Assembly: GCA_023381095.1 (NCBI GenBank)
Contig: JAMCTO010000022.1
Location: 1 to 11,210, forward strand
Direction: 5' to 3'
Length of the DNA stretch: 11,210 nucleotides
From: Bacillota bacterium
Lineage (GTDB): Bacteria; Bacillota; Sulfobacillia; Sulfobacillales; Sulfobacillaceae
Positions within the stretch are counted from its first letter, which is position 1. Each line of letters opens with the position of its first letter. The position numbers and the translations under genes were made by a program. Shown piece after piece: positions 5,304-11,210 of this stretch. A model generated the notes under the pieces. The model searched no databases, was not told where the DNA came from, and worked only from the letters and a program-made list of their open reading frames with translations.

Positions 5304-6623
5304 ATGGCAGAGCGGGGCGGGTCTTCGGGATCGGCGGTTGCATCGGACCGACATGGGCTCAAATTAGCAGTGTTGTGCTCAGTTCCCTTCATCATGGTTC
5401 TCGGCAACTCGATGCTGATTCCGGTGTTGCCAAAAATGATGAGTGTTATGCATTTAACCCTGTTTCAGGTGGGGCTCATTATTACGATATTTTCCATTCC
5501 CGCCGGCGTTATTATACCTTTTGCCGGTGCTCTTTCAGACCGTCTAGGACGTAAAGTCATTATGGTCCCGGCGTTGACTGTGTATGGTCTGGGGGGACTG
5601 GGAGCCGGCATCTCTGCCTGGTTTTTCCCCCATCCGTATTATTGGATTATGGGATCGCGCTTGTTGCAGGGCATTGGAGCGGGGGGCACCTATCAACTGG
5701 CAATGGCAGTAGCCGGAGATATGTATCAAGGCAAAAGTCGAGCGGGAGCGCTGGGTATTCTGGAGGCATCAAATGGCTTAGGCAAGGTGATCTCCCCCAT
5801 CGCTGGGTCCGCGATGGCTCTTCTCATTTGGTTTGCGCCGTTCTTTGTTTATGGATTACTCTCTTTTCCGATTGCCGCTGCGGTATGGTGGGTCATTAAA
5901 GAACCGAAAGGCCAAAAAGCGCGGGGAGGTTTTAAGCAATATTGGCAAGGCCTGACCCATACCCTAAGCCAAAAAGCTGGTTCGATTGCCGCAACTTTTC
6001 TGGGGGGCGCCGTGGTACTGTTCATTTTGTTCGGCGTCTTAAGCTACTTGGCAGACATTCTAGAAAAGACCTTTAAGTATGGGGAATTTACCCGGGGCTT
6101 GTTAATCGCTATTCCGGTATTGGCATCCGCGATTACCTCGTATATTTCCGGCACCATGCTGCAAAAACGCCTTTCAGCATGGTCGCGGCCGATTGTAGCA
6201 GGAGGGCTGGTGTTGATTGCAGCAGCAATGGCGGCGGAACCTTTTTTTGTCACCACGGTGCCATGGCTTGCGCTAGCCATTTTGGTGTTTCAAGGAATCG
6301 GTACCGGCAGTGTGCTACCCGCGATTAATACCCTGGTAACCAGCGCAACAACTTCCAAAGAACGCGGGGTGGTGACCAGTCTTTACGGCAGCGTACGCTT
6401 TTTCGGAGTGGCTATGGGCCCGCCGTTGTTTGCCATGGCCATGACCCACCGTTACTGGGTATTTTGGGGGGCCTCACTGCTCGCGGCAGGGACAGGTATT
6501 GTAGCCTGGTTCTTTATCAATGAAAAATCCATGTTGCCGAAAAAAATGCGTGGCGGCAGCGGTGGCCAAAAGGCCTCGTTTCATAACAAGACGTCTCGTA
6601 TGCGGCGACACAAGCTCTCTTGA
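5304..6623 (+). CDS. Major facilitator superfamily (MFS) transporter, drug/proton antiporter type
   Basis: A polytopic inner-membrane protein of 439 residues with about twelve hydrophobic segments, predicted to use the proton gradient for export or uptake of small molecules. The loop after helix 2 carries the MFS motif A as GALSDRLGRKV, the N-terminal half has LGNSMLIPVLP in helix 1 and RLLQGIGAGG in helix 4, as in the DHA multidrug exporters. The substrate cannot be read from sequence. I start at ATG 5304 because GGGAGG stands eight bases before it; the in-frame ATG at 5250 has no ribosome binding site and adds a polar, cysteine-containing leader. The C-terminal tail of about 30 residues is strikingly basic (KKMRGG, then RMRRHKLS), presumably cytosolic. 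It is transcribed alone and ends in a strong hairpin terminator. Confidence 0.9.
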   Translation: MAERGGSSGSAVASDRHGLKLAVLCSVPFIMVLGNSMLIPVLPKMMSVMHLTLFQVGLIITIFSIPAGVIIPFAGALSDRLGRKVIMVPALTVYGLGGLGAGISAWFFPHPYYWIMGSRLLQGIGAGGTYQLAMAVAGDMYQGKSRAGALGILEASNGLGKVISPIAGSAMALLIWFAPFFVYGLLSFPIAAAVWWVIKEPKGQKARGGFKQYWQGLTHTLSQKAGSIAATFLGGAVVLFILFGVLSYLADILEKTFKYGEFTRGLLIAIPVLASAITSYISGTMLQKRLSAWSRPIVAGGLVLIAAAMAAEPFFVTTVPWLALAILVFQGIGTGSVLPAINTLVTSATTSKERGVVTSLYGSVRFFGVAMGPPLFAMAMTHRYWVFWGASLLAAGTGIVAWFFINEKSMLPKKMRGGSGGQKASFHNKTSRMRRHKLS

Positions 6624-6633
6624 TTCTTAAGTG

Positions 6634-6665
6634 CGGCTGACCTCGAGGTCAGCCGATAATTTTTA
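6634..6665 (+). terminator. Rho-independent terminator after the MFS gene
   Basis: A perfect 22-base palindrome at 6634-6655 (outer arms CGGCTGACC / GGTCAGCCG) is followed by ATAATTTTTATC. The T-run is only on the plus-strand side, so it terminates the MFS transcript. Confidence 0.9.
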
Positions 6666-6690
6666 TCTTAGGCAAATTCCATCTATTGCT

Positions 6691-6720
6691 AGAATATGTC
6701 GCATTGCCATCGGCATACTA
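6691..6720 (+). promoter_or_regulatory. Sigma-G-type promoter of SASP gene 1
   Basis: AGAATA at 6691-6696 and CATACTA at 6714-6720 are 17 bases apart, closely matching the forespore sigma-G consensus (TGAATA / CATACTA). It lies about 30 bases before the SASP start, as expected for a gene expressed in the developing spore. Confidence 0.75.
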
Positions 6721-6752
6721 ATCACACCATTTATTATGGGAGGTGAACAGTG

Positions 6753-6989
6753 ATGGCACGTGGAAGCAACACCGGGCAACACGCTGTAGTGCGTGAGGCA
6801 GCGGCGGCCTTGGATCAATTCAAATATGAAGTGGCGAGGGATATGGGCATTCAAATACCCGAAGACAACTATTGGGGAGACATTCCTGCTAGGGAATGCG
6901 GAGCCGTGGGAGGCCACATGGTGCGCAAAATGATTGAAATGGCCGAACAAACCTTAGCCGGAAGAACACCCAGCCGGCGCACCCGTTGA
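6753..6989 (+). CDS. Alpha/beta-type small acid-soluble spore protein (SASP) 1
   Basis: A 78-residue DNA-binding protein that would coat and protect spore DNA and be degraded at germination. Helix 1 is AAAALDQFKYEVARDMGI, followed by a YWGDIPARECGAVGGHMVRKM segment and helix 2 (IEMAEQTLAG), the two conserved blocks of the family. The KYEVA stretch lies where the germination protease GPR cleaves after Glu in Bacillus SASPs. A cysteine in the RECGAVGG turn is absent from the classical Bacillus proteins but occurs in clostridial-type relatives. ATG 6753 has GGGAGGTGA at the right distance; GTG directly before it is possible. The C-terminal tail TPSRRTR is basic. It is preceded by a sigma-G-like promoter. 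Confidence 0.93.
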   Translation: MARGSNTGQHAVVREAAAALDQFKYEVARDMGIQIPEDNYWGDIPARECGAVGGHMVRKMIEMAEQTLAGRTPSRRTR

Positions 6990-7003
6990 TACCAAACCTT
7001 TCT

Positions 7004-7033
7004 AGGTTAAAAGTCCCGACCCCGGCCATACTA
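7004..7033 (+). promoter_or_regulatory. Forespore (sigma-G or sigma-F) promoter of SASP gene 2
   Basis: CATACTA at 7027-7033 is an exact copy of the -10 box of SASP gene 1. The -35 at 17 bases is weaker (AGGTTA, 7004-7009). The longer string GGCCATACT also fits the sigma-F -10 pattern GGnnAnAnT, so either forespore factor could use it. Confidence 0.6.
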
Positions 7034-7066
7034 ACATCACTTCATTAATGAGGAGGTGATCGATAC

Positions 7067-7288
7067 ATGGCACGAGGCAGCAACACCAGCAACCGCGCAG
7101 TAGTGCAAGGCGCGCAAAAGGCGTTGGACCAGTTCAAGTACGAAGTGGCACATGAACTAGGACTCCAAGGCGTTGACGATGGGTATTGGGGTGATGTCCC
7201 AGCGCGTCAATGCGGAGCCGTAGGCGGCCACATGGTGCGCAAAATGATTGAAATGGCCGAGCAAAATCTCGCCGGCCGGAATCGGTAA
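7067..7288 (+). CDS. Alpha/beta-type small acid-soluble spore protein (SASP) 2
   Basis: A 73-residue paralogue of the preceding SASP, with the same architecture: MARGSNTSN leader, helix ALDQFKYEVAHELGL, YWGDVPARQCGAVGGHMV and MIEMAEQNLAG. It binds DNA in the dormant spore in the same way. The ATG follows GAGGAGGTGA at ideal spacing. A 35-base stretch (7226-7260) is identical to 6912-6946 in SASP 1, while the region between the two blocks and the flanks has diverged, pointing to tandem duplication with selection or gene conversion on the C-terminal half. Both carry the turn cysteine. It has its own promoter and ends at a bidirectional terminator. Confidence 0.94.
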   Translation: MARGSNTSNRAVVQGAQKALDQFKYEVAHELGLQGVDDGYWGDVPARQCGAVGGHMVRKMIEMAEQNLAGRNR

Positions 7289-7323
7289 TTCATCTCCGGT
7301 CTCCTAACGCGAACTGCACCTTA

Positions 7324-7355
7324 TAAAAAATGGACGGCACTGCCGTCCATTTTTA
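7324..7355. terminator. Bidirectional terminator between SASP 2 and the XRE regulator gene
   Basis: TGGACGGC (7331-7338) and GCCGTCCA (7342-7349) form an 8-bp stem with loop ACT, flanked by an A-run on the left and a T-run on the right. It works on both strands, ending SASP 2 (plus) and the transport operon (minus). Confidence 0.9.
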
Positions 7356-7382
7356 TTCCTGGTCTAACCGAGAGTAGCCATA

Positions 7383-8402
7383 CTATGGCGAGCCCAACAA
7401 GGCCAAATGCGGGATCTGACCAAACAGGTTTTGCAACGCCGTCGATGCTAAAACATCAAGTAAAGCTCTACCCCAAACACTCTTTAGATCCTCAGTTCGG
7501 ATCCACAAATCGTAGGACTCTTGGGCCCAGGCCTCAAAAAGTAACCCATTAGTCGCCGCTAAACTGCCTAACCCCACCCCAGCCCAGTCAGGATGATGTT
7601 GCACTTGTTCTAAAATGCTTTGATGACTGTAGAACACATCGGATGGCCAAATAATGGCGTCTTGATGCCGCAGAAACAGGGAATGGGCTTCGCTGCCAGG
7701 TTCTCGGATCGCTATTTGGCGCACTGCAGTGGCTTCAGGATGACGCATCAATCCTTCATCCCAAGTAAGGTAATGCAAACGGGTAACAGCCATAGGGAAA
7801 TCAATGAAGTTATATTGACCGGTGAGCGGATCAAATAGATGCGACCCTGCGATATGCAAGAGGCTTTGAGTAAAGGCGGCAATGGCGGCATGGCTGGACA
7901 GCCGAAGCGGCTCTATCCAATATCCAGGCCGCTGTTCTTCGTATAGATCACGTATCCAAGCCATGTAAGGATCGCATCCTCCAATCAGCGTGACACGCTT
8001 TGGATCCCGGGCCGATGGCAAAGGCGTCAGTACTTCCGACTCAGGATTCCAGAGTGCGTCAGGCAGACGAGACGCCGCCAATAACATAGTCGGAACCAAA
8101 ACCGTCGCATCGTGCAGCTGCGCCCACACTACCAATGTGGGAAAACTGGGCTTCGGTCCAAACCATCGCCAACGCCCTTCTCGACGAATATATTCCGGCG
8201 TGAGCGGCTTAACCAACTCGTCCAACGACAGGTCAAAGATGCTCGCCAACTTAATGGCCAACGTCAGAGTGGGCAACCGTTTGTCATGTTCGAGCGCAAT
8301 GAGTGTCTGCCGGGTGATTCCCAGTTGCTGCGCCAACCGTTCTTGAGACCACCCTAAAGCACTTCGCCGGTAAGCTAGTGCTTCACCCCATGTCATCCTC
8401 AT
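7383..8402 (-). CDS. XRE-type HTH regulator fused to a PBP-like ligand-binding domain
   Basis: A 339-residue cytosolic one-component regulator. Residues about 9-64 form an XRE-type helix-turn-helix (RRSALGWSQERLAQQLGITRQ, then IALEHDKRLPTL). Residues about 136-325 match the PBP_like domain (PF12727) seen downstream of HTH domains: TLIGGCDP (138-145), SHLFDPLTGQYN (187-198), a degenerate REPGSEAHSLF where relatives have R-x-x-GSGTR, GVGLGSLAAT and ESYDLWI. These domains resemble molybdate/tungstate-binding proteins. Being last in the transporter operon, it probably senses the transported oxyanion and controls the operon; this is inference. The ATG at 8402 overlaps the ATPase stop (ATGA), but AAGGAGG lies only three bases before it; a second ATG at 8396 has better spacing. 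A terminator follows. Confidence 0.85.
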   Translation of the reverse strand: MRMTWGEALAYRRSALGWSQERLAQQLGITRQTLIALEHDKRLPTLTLAIKLASIFDLSLDELVKPLTPEYIRREGRWRWFGPKPSFPTLVVWAQLHDATVLVPTMLLAASRLPDALWNPESEVLTPLPSARDPKRVTLIGGCDPYMAWIRDLYEEQRPGYWIEPLRLSSHAAIAAFTQSLLHIAGSHLFDPLTGQYNFIDFPMAVTRLHYLTWDEGLMRHPEATAVRQIAIREPGSEAHSLFLRHQDAIIWPSDVFYSHQSILEQVQHHPDWAGVGLGSLAATNGLLFEAWAQESYDLWIRTEDLKSVWGRALLDVLASTALQNLFGQIPHLALLGSP

Positions 8403-9328
8403 TCGCCTCCTTGGGTATTGGGCAATGCAAATGGCACCTGAACCGGGTTGCTAATGCTGATTTCATGGAAATGCTCGGGTGTCGTCGCAGGATTCCCTAT
8501 CCATTCTAATAGCAACCCACCGTCAGTGGAACGAAAATGGTAACGCGATAACGTCGCGCTAATCGGATGCTGATGCCCTTCCCCGGCTATGTGCACGGGA
8601 AGCTCACGATTCTGTCCTGCAAAGATAGTTCTCGGGTGAATAAGGAGGTGCCCGTCGGAAACGGGCACTGATCCGACATACCCCATCATAAAGGCCATCT
8701 CCGAATCGACCGGAACCGTTTGGGTTACGTGACTTGATGAGGCAATGCGCCCCTGTTTGAGGAAGACCACATGCTCGGCAAATTGCTCGGCGTCTTCCCA
8801 TTGATGGGTAGAAAATAGCAACAGTTGTTCGGGCCTTAATGTGTCTTGAAGTTTACGGTAAAGAGACAAACGATGGGGACGGTCAATTTGTGACAGTGCC
8901 TCGTCAAGCAGTAAAATTGGCTTTTCCGCCACCAGAGCGCGCAGCAGTGCCGCCCGTTGCTGCTCGCCACCAGAGAGTTGATGGGGATAACGATTAAGAA
9001 GTTTCCCCAAGCTAAGCCATTGGATCCACTGCCTCCAATTAGTTACGGGGCCCTTGGCAATCCATTGCACTTGGTCTCCAATAGTTCGGTGAGGTACTAG
9101 ACTGGGCCTTTGCGGAACGTAAGCGACCGGCCGTTCATGAGGTTGTACCATGTCAATGGACCGTTCGTTCCATAAAATTGCCAACGAGACATGGCGTTCC
9201 AACCCCGCTATCAGACGAAACAGGGTGGTTTTGCCCGCTCCGGACAATCCCACTATTGCGTGCATACCGGGGGATAACACAAATTCCCCCTCCATCCGGC
9301 CTGCCTGCTTAACGGTCATAGCGAACAT
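8399..9328 (-). CDS. ABC transporter ATP-binding protein, tungstate/molybdate type
   Basis: The energising subunit of the importer, 309 residues, on the cytosolic face. It has Walker A GLSGAGKTT (27-35), Q-loop YVPQRPS (Q73), signature LSGGEQQRAALLRAL (118-132), Walker B ILLLDEALS (138-146) and the switch histidine in STHQW (H175). The C-terminal 90 residues, with LLIHPRTIFAG, look like a TOBE/MOP-type regulatory domain as in ModC/WtpC, though divergent. I start it at ATG 9328 (GGAGG seven bases upstream, 20-base overlap with the permease); the open frame to 9373 lies wholly within the permease. All catalytic residues are present. Gene context with a WtpA-like lipoprotein supports the tungstate/molybdate assignment. 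Confidence 0.9.
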   Translation of the reverse strand: MFAMTVKQAGRMEGEFVLSPGMHAIVGLSGAGKTTLFRLIAGLERHVSLAILWNERSIDMVQPHERPVAYVPQRPSLVPHRTIGDQVQWIAKGPVTNWRQWIQWLSLGKLLNRYPHQLSGGEQQRAALLRALVAEKPILLLDEALSQIDRPHRLSLYRKLQDTLRPEQLLLFSTHQWEDAEQFAEHVVFLKQGRIASSSHVTQTVPVDSEMAFMMGYVGSVPVSDGHLLIHPRTIFAGQNRELPVHIAGEGHQHPISATLSRYHFRSTDGGLLLEWIGNPATTPEHFHEISISNPVQVPFALPNTQGGE

Positions 9329-10058
9329 GAGAAAACCTCCAATTAAGCCATACCGGCAGTGGCAGAGAAACAATGATAAGCCATAGCGCCAATCCTAACG
9401 CGGCGGGCAGCCCTTGTTCTTGAAGTTGGATCCAGATTGCCACCGGCAATGCGGTAGGATGGTACGCAACGACTACCGGGGCACCAAATGCACCCACAAT
9501 CCGAGCCCAAGCCATCGCGGCCGCAATGGCAAATCCGGCGCGAGCCACCGGCCAGGTCACAAACCAGAAAGTTTGCCAAGGCGATTTTCCCAGCACCCAG
9601 ACGTCTTCTTCCAATGAGCGTGGGATTGCCGCAAGATACCCCCAAGCAGTTAACACAAAAAACGGCAACGATTCATAAATTTGGGCAACTACCAAGCCCG
9701 CAAACGTGTTGGCCAGGCTAATCATCGAACCTACCGGACTCGCAGGGCCCACAACATAAGCCAAGACTAGGCCAAGCACTAAAGGAGGCATCAGCAAGGG
9801 GATGATGAGCAGTGTTCCCCACCAGCGACGCCATTTTGCTTTCACTACACGAGCCAATATCCAGGCCAGCGGCATTCCTAAGATGAGGTCGACAACCAAG
9901 GCAATGATCCCCGATCCCAATGTCACCTCGATAGCATTGATTCCTGCTGGGGATCGAATTGTCTGTTCCAAAGATCCGGCATGCAAAAACAGCACCACAA
10001 CCGGAAGAAATAGCACTGCCAGGGTAATCCCGCTCCAAACCCCGAGAAGCCGTCTCAT
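9309..10058 (-). CDS. ABC transporter permease, WtpB/ModB family
   Basis: The membrane channel subunit, 249 residues with about six hydrophobic segments (roughly 9-27, 50-70, 81-104, 117-140, 173-192, 215-238). The cytosolic EAA loop that docks on the ATPase is visible around residues 148-170 (SLEEDVWVLGKSPWQTFWFV, then TWP). The following RIVGAFGAPVVVA block resembles the R-x-x-G-E-F-G-A segment of molybdate permeases. Its ATG overlaps the stop of the binding-protein gene as ATGA, and its end overlaps the ATPase gene by 20 bases, so the subunits are probably translationally coupled. Confidence 0.9.
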   Translation of the reverse strand: MRRLLGVWSGITLAVLFLPVVVLFLHAGSLEQTIRSPAGINAIEVTLGSGIIALVVDLILGMPLAWILARVVKAKWRRWWGTLLIIPLLMPPLVLGLVLAYVVGPASPVGSMISLANTFAGLVVAQIYESLPFFVLTAWGYLAAIPRSLEEDVWVLGKSPWQTFWFVTWPVARAGFAIAAAMAWARIVGAFGAPVVVAYHPTALPVAIWIQLQEQGLPAALGLALWLIIVSLPLPVWLNWRFSHVRYDR

Positions 10059-11029
10059 GACTGCTTCAATGCGCCGGGGACGTCGGCTCGAGAGCCAAAT
10101 ACTTCCGGCGAGAACACTTGGTAGCCTGCTTGGCGCATAATGGCTGCGCCTTGCGAACCCAGCAAAAACTTAATAAAGCCGACCGAAGCCTTGTCCGGAG
10201 TGCCTACTGTGGTTATGTCCACTGTCAACGGCTGCCCCGAAATGGTCGTCCCGTCATTTAAGGTGACGGACGCGGTACGGTAAACCGAAGACTTGTTGGG
10301 TGACGCAAAATTCATCCACGAAGGCAAGGTAATATAATCCAAGTGCCGTTCGAGGGCCTCCGATAAAAATGCACTGCTGGCGTCGAGCCCGCCCGATTGC
10401 AACAAGGTCAGGATACCTTCCTCGGAGTATACTTCTTTAGCATTATCCAATGTCCCCAAGATTTGTCCCACTGTTCCCGGCGGCAAATGGTAATGTTTAA
10501 CAGCCAATTCGACCATCATATAAAAGGCTTGACCTTGGGGATCCGTGTTTGGATTAGTGCGCCCCAAATGAAACCCAGGCGTCGCCATCAATGTAAACAG
10601 ATCTTGTAATGGACGCTTTTTAGCCCTAATGGCATTCAATTCGGGGGCATAACGAGACGTTGGTGAGTAAGCCACTACCAAAGGACTTGCAGCAAAGGCA
10701 ATGGCCCAATTGGTGTCCTTGGGTTCAATCACCTGGATCGGAGCGTATCCAATACTCTCGAAAACGTTAGGCGCCAAAGTCTTCGACTTTATTTCCTGCG
10801 CCATGCCGTACGAGCCGCCTCCTTGACCTTGATACCGAAATTGGGTAGCTTTTTCGAATGCTGGCCCCACTTGTTCGTTATTAACATACTCCAGCGACCC
10901 GGCATACACCACATTGGCTAACCGGCCTTTGACTAAAGACACATATGGTGCCCCAGAACCTCCACATCCTGCCAGAGAAAAAACCATAGCACCCCCGACA
11001 ATAACGGCCGTCATTTTACCACCCTTCAT
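10055..11029 (-). CDS. wtpA: Substrate-binding lipoprotein, WtpA-like (tungstate/molybdate)
   Basis: The extracellular receptor of the importer, 324 residues. A short basic N-terminus (MKGGKM), hydrophobic stretch and lipobox LAGC (19-22) predict lipid attachment at Cys22. The mature part fits tungstate/molybdate binding proteins: YAGSLEYVNNEQVGPAFEK (42-60), YQGQGGGSYGMAQEI (66-80), a serine-rich or glycine-rich anion site, AASPLVVAYSP (113-123) and GRTNPNTDPQG (156-166), the counterpart of the GRTDPN-x-DP motif of WtpA. Tungstate, molybdate and even other oxyanions cannot be separated by eye. The start has GGAGGGGCATT before ATG. It is the first gene of the operon. Confidence 0.88.
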   Translation of the reverse strand: MKGGKMTAVIVGGAMVFSLAGCGGSGAPYVSLVKGRLANVVYAGSLEYVNNEQVGPAFEKATQFRYQGQGGGSYGMAQEIKSKTLAPNVFESIGYAPIQVIEPKDTNWAIAFAASPLVVAYSPTSRYAPELNAIRAKKRPLQDLFTLMATPGFHLGRTNPNTDPQGQAFYMMVELAVKHYHLPPGTVGQILGTLDNAKEVYSEEGILTLLQSGGLDASSAFLSEALERHLDYITLPSWMNFASPNKSSVYRTASVTLNDGTTISGQPLTVDITTVGTPDKASVGFIKFLLGSQGAAIMRQAGYQVFSPEVFGSRADVPGALKQS

Positions 11030-11064
11030 AATGCCCCTCCGAGTGTCACCATAACGTTACAGGT

Positions 11065-11093
11065 AGTGTAATATATATTTAACTCATTCACAA
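11065..11093 (-). promoter_or_regulatory. Candidate sigma-A promoter and operator of the transport operon
   Basis: On the minus strand TTGTGA (11093-11088) and TACACT (11070-11065) are separated by 17 bases, placing the start of transcription near 11058 and leaving a leader of about 30 bases. The spacer is AT-rich and contains an imperfect inverted repeat, GTTAAATATATATTAC (11083-11068), that covers part of the promoter and could be the regulator's operator. A second, perfect 8-base palindrome TAACGTTA lies at 11052-11059 near the expected start site. Confidence 0.5.
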
Positions 11094-11108
11094 GAAGGGT
11101 TCCAAATC

Positions 11109-11210
11109 TCACCAAACATTATTAGCCGAAGACACGGCAGCGGCGCTAGGATTGCGTCCCCGTTTGGTCAGAGCGACTGCGCGCTCTTTGGTTTGAATGG
11201 CCCTTTTGGA
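11109..11210 (-). CDS. C-terminal end of an unidentified minus-strand gene (partial)
   Basis: The minus strand is open from the right edge to a TGA at 11111-11109, giving 33 residues, basic at first (SKRAIQTKERAVALTKRGRN) and Ala/Ser-rich later (PSAAAVSSANNVW). The composition suggests real coding sequence. The spacing of RG and the Ala/Ser pattern faintly recall C-termini of malate-dehydrogenase-like proteins, but this is too short to identify. No terminator is visible between its stop and the transport operon promoter. Confidence 0.45.
   Translation of the reverse strand, partial: SKRAIQTKERAVALTKRGRNPSAAAVSSANNVW

Noticed and set aside
7990-8346. Plus-strand ORF opposite the XRE regulator
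   Set aside because: Antisense shadow of the well-supported HTH and PBP-like codons. Translation is Ser/Arg/Asn-rich without domains.
11040-11100. ModE-type molybdate operator upstream of the transport operon
   Set aside because: The AT-rich repeat is too short and lacks the paired TATAACG-type half-sites. The in-operon XRE/PBP-like protein is the better candidate regulator.
1-11210. CRISPR arrays, tRNA or rRNA genes, insertion sequences, phage genes
   Set aside because: I saw no direct-repeat arrays, transposase-like ORFs, cloverleaf-like sequences or integrase motifs anywhere in the window.

Overview
The window looks like a chromosomal segment of an endospore-forming Firmicute. The evidence is two alpha/beta-type small acid-soluble spore proteins (SASPs) with sigma-G-like promoters, a YqhV/DUF2619 protein, a NodB-type deacetylase, GGAGG-type ribosome binding sites throughout and U-tailed terminators. 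The balanced base composition, bacterial comA/comB pair and general protein style suggest a Sulfobacillus-like clostridial lineage, but that genus guess is inference.

Layout, left to right. (1) 1-445 is an odd edge. Its first 25 bases are an exact inverted copy of part of coaD, a minus-strand start with a perfect ribosome binding site runs into that copy, and a plus-strand ORF for a small membrane protein overlaps the next gene tail to tail. (2) 389-1944, minus strand: rsmD, coaD and a coiled-coil protein gene, all overlapping, behind a candidate extended -10 promoter. (3) 1995-3490, minus strand: DUF441 membrane protein, YqhV-like membrane protein and a polysaccharide deacetylase that lacks the usual last catalytic histidine motif. 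(4) 3543-5151, minus strand: comA and comB, the first two dedicated steps from phosphoenolpyruvate and sulfite to sulfolactate, ending in a terminator. (5) 5304-6665, plus strand: an MFS exporter with its own terminator. (6) 6691-7355, plus strand: two tandem SASP genes, each with a CATACTA -10 box, then a bidirectional terminator. (7) 7383-11093, minus strand: a tightly overlapping four-gene operon for tungstate/molybdate-type oxyanion uptake (lipoprotein, permease, ATPase), whose last gene is an XRE-type DNA-binding protein fused to a PBP-like ligand domain, probably the local sensor-regulator. (8) 11109-11210: the C-terminal end of an unidentified minus-strand gene.

Most unusual points: the exact inverted repeat at the window edge; rsmD and comB, where the family-typical N-terminus and the Shine-Dalgarno both point to an ATT start codon; the deacetylase missing its motif-5 histidine; and the XRE/PBP-like regulator built into an oxyanion transport operon. 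Most of the window is otherwise ordinary housekeeping, sporulation and transport genes. I do not see an obviously new defence or mobile system.
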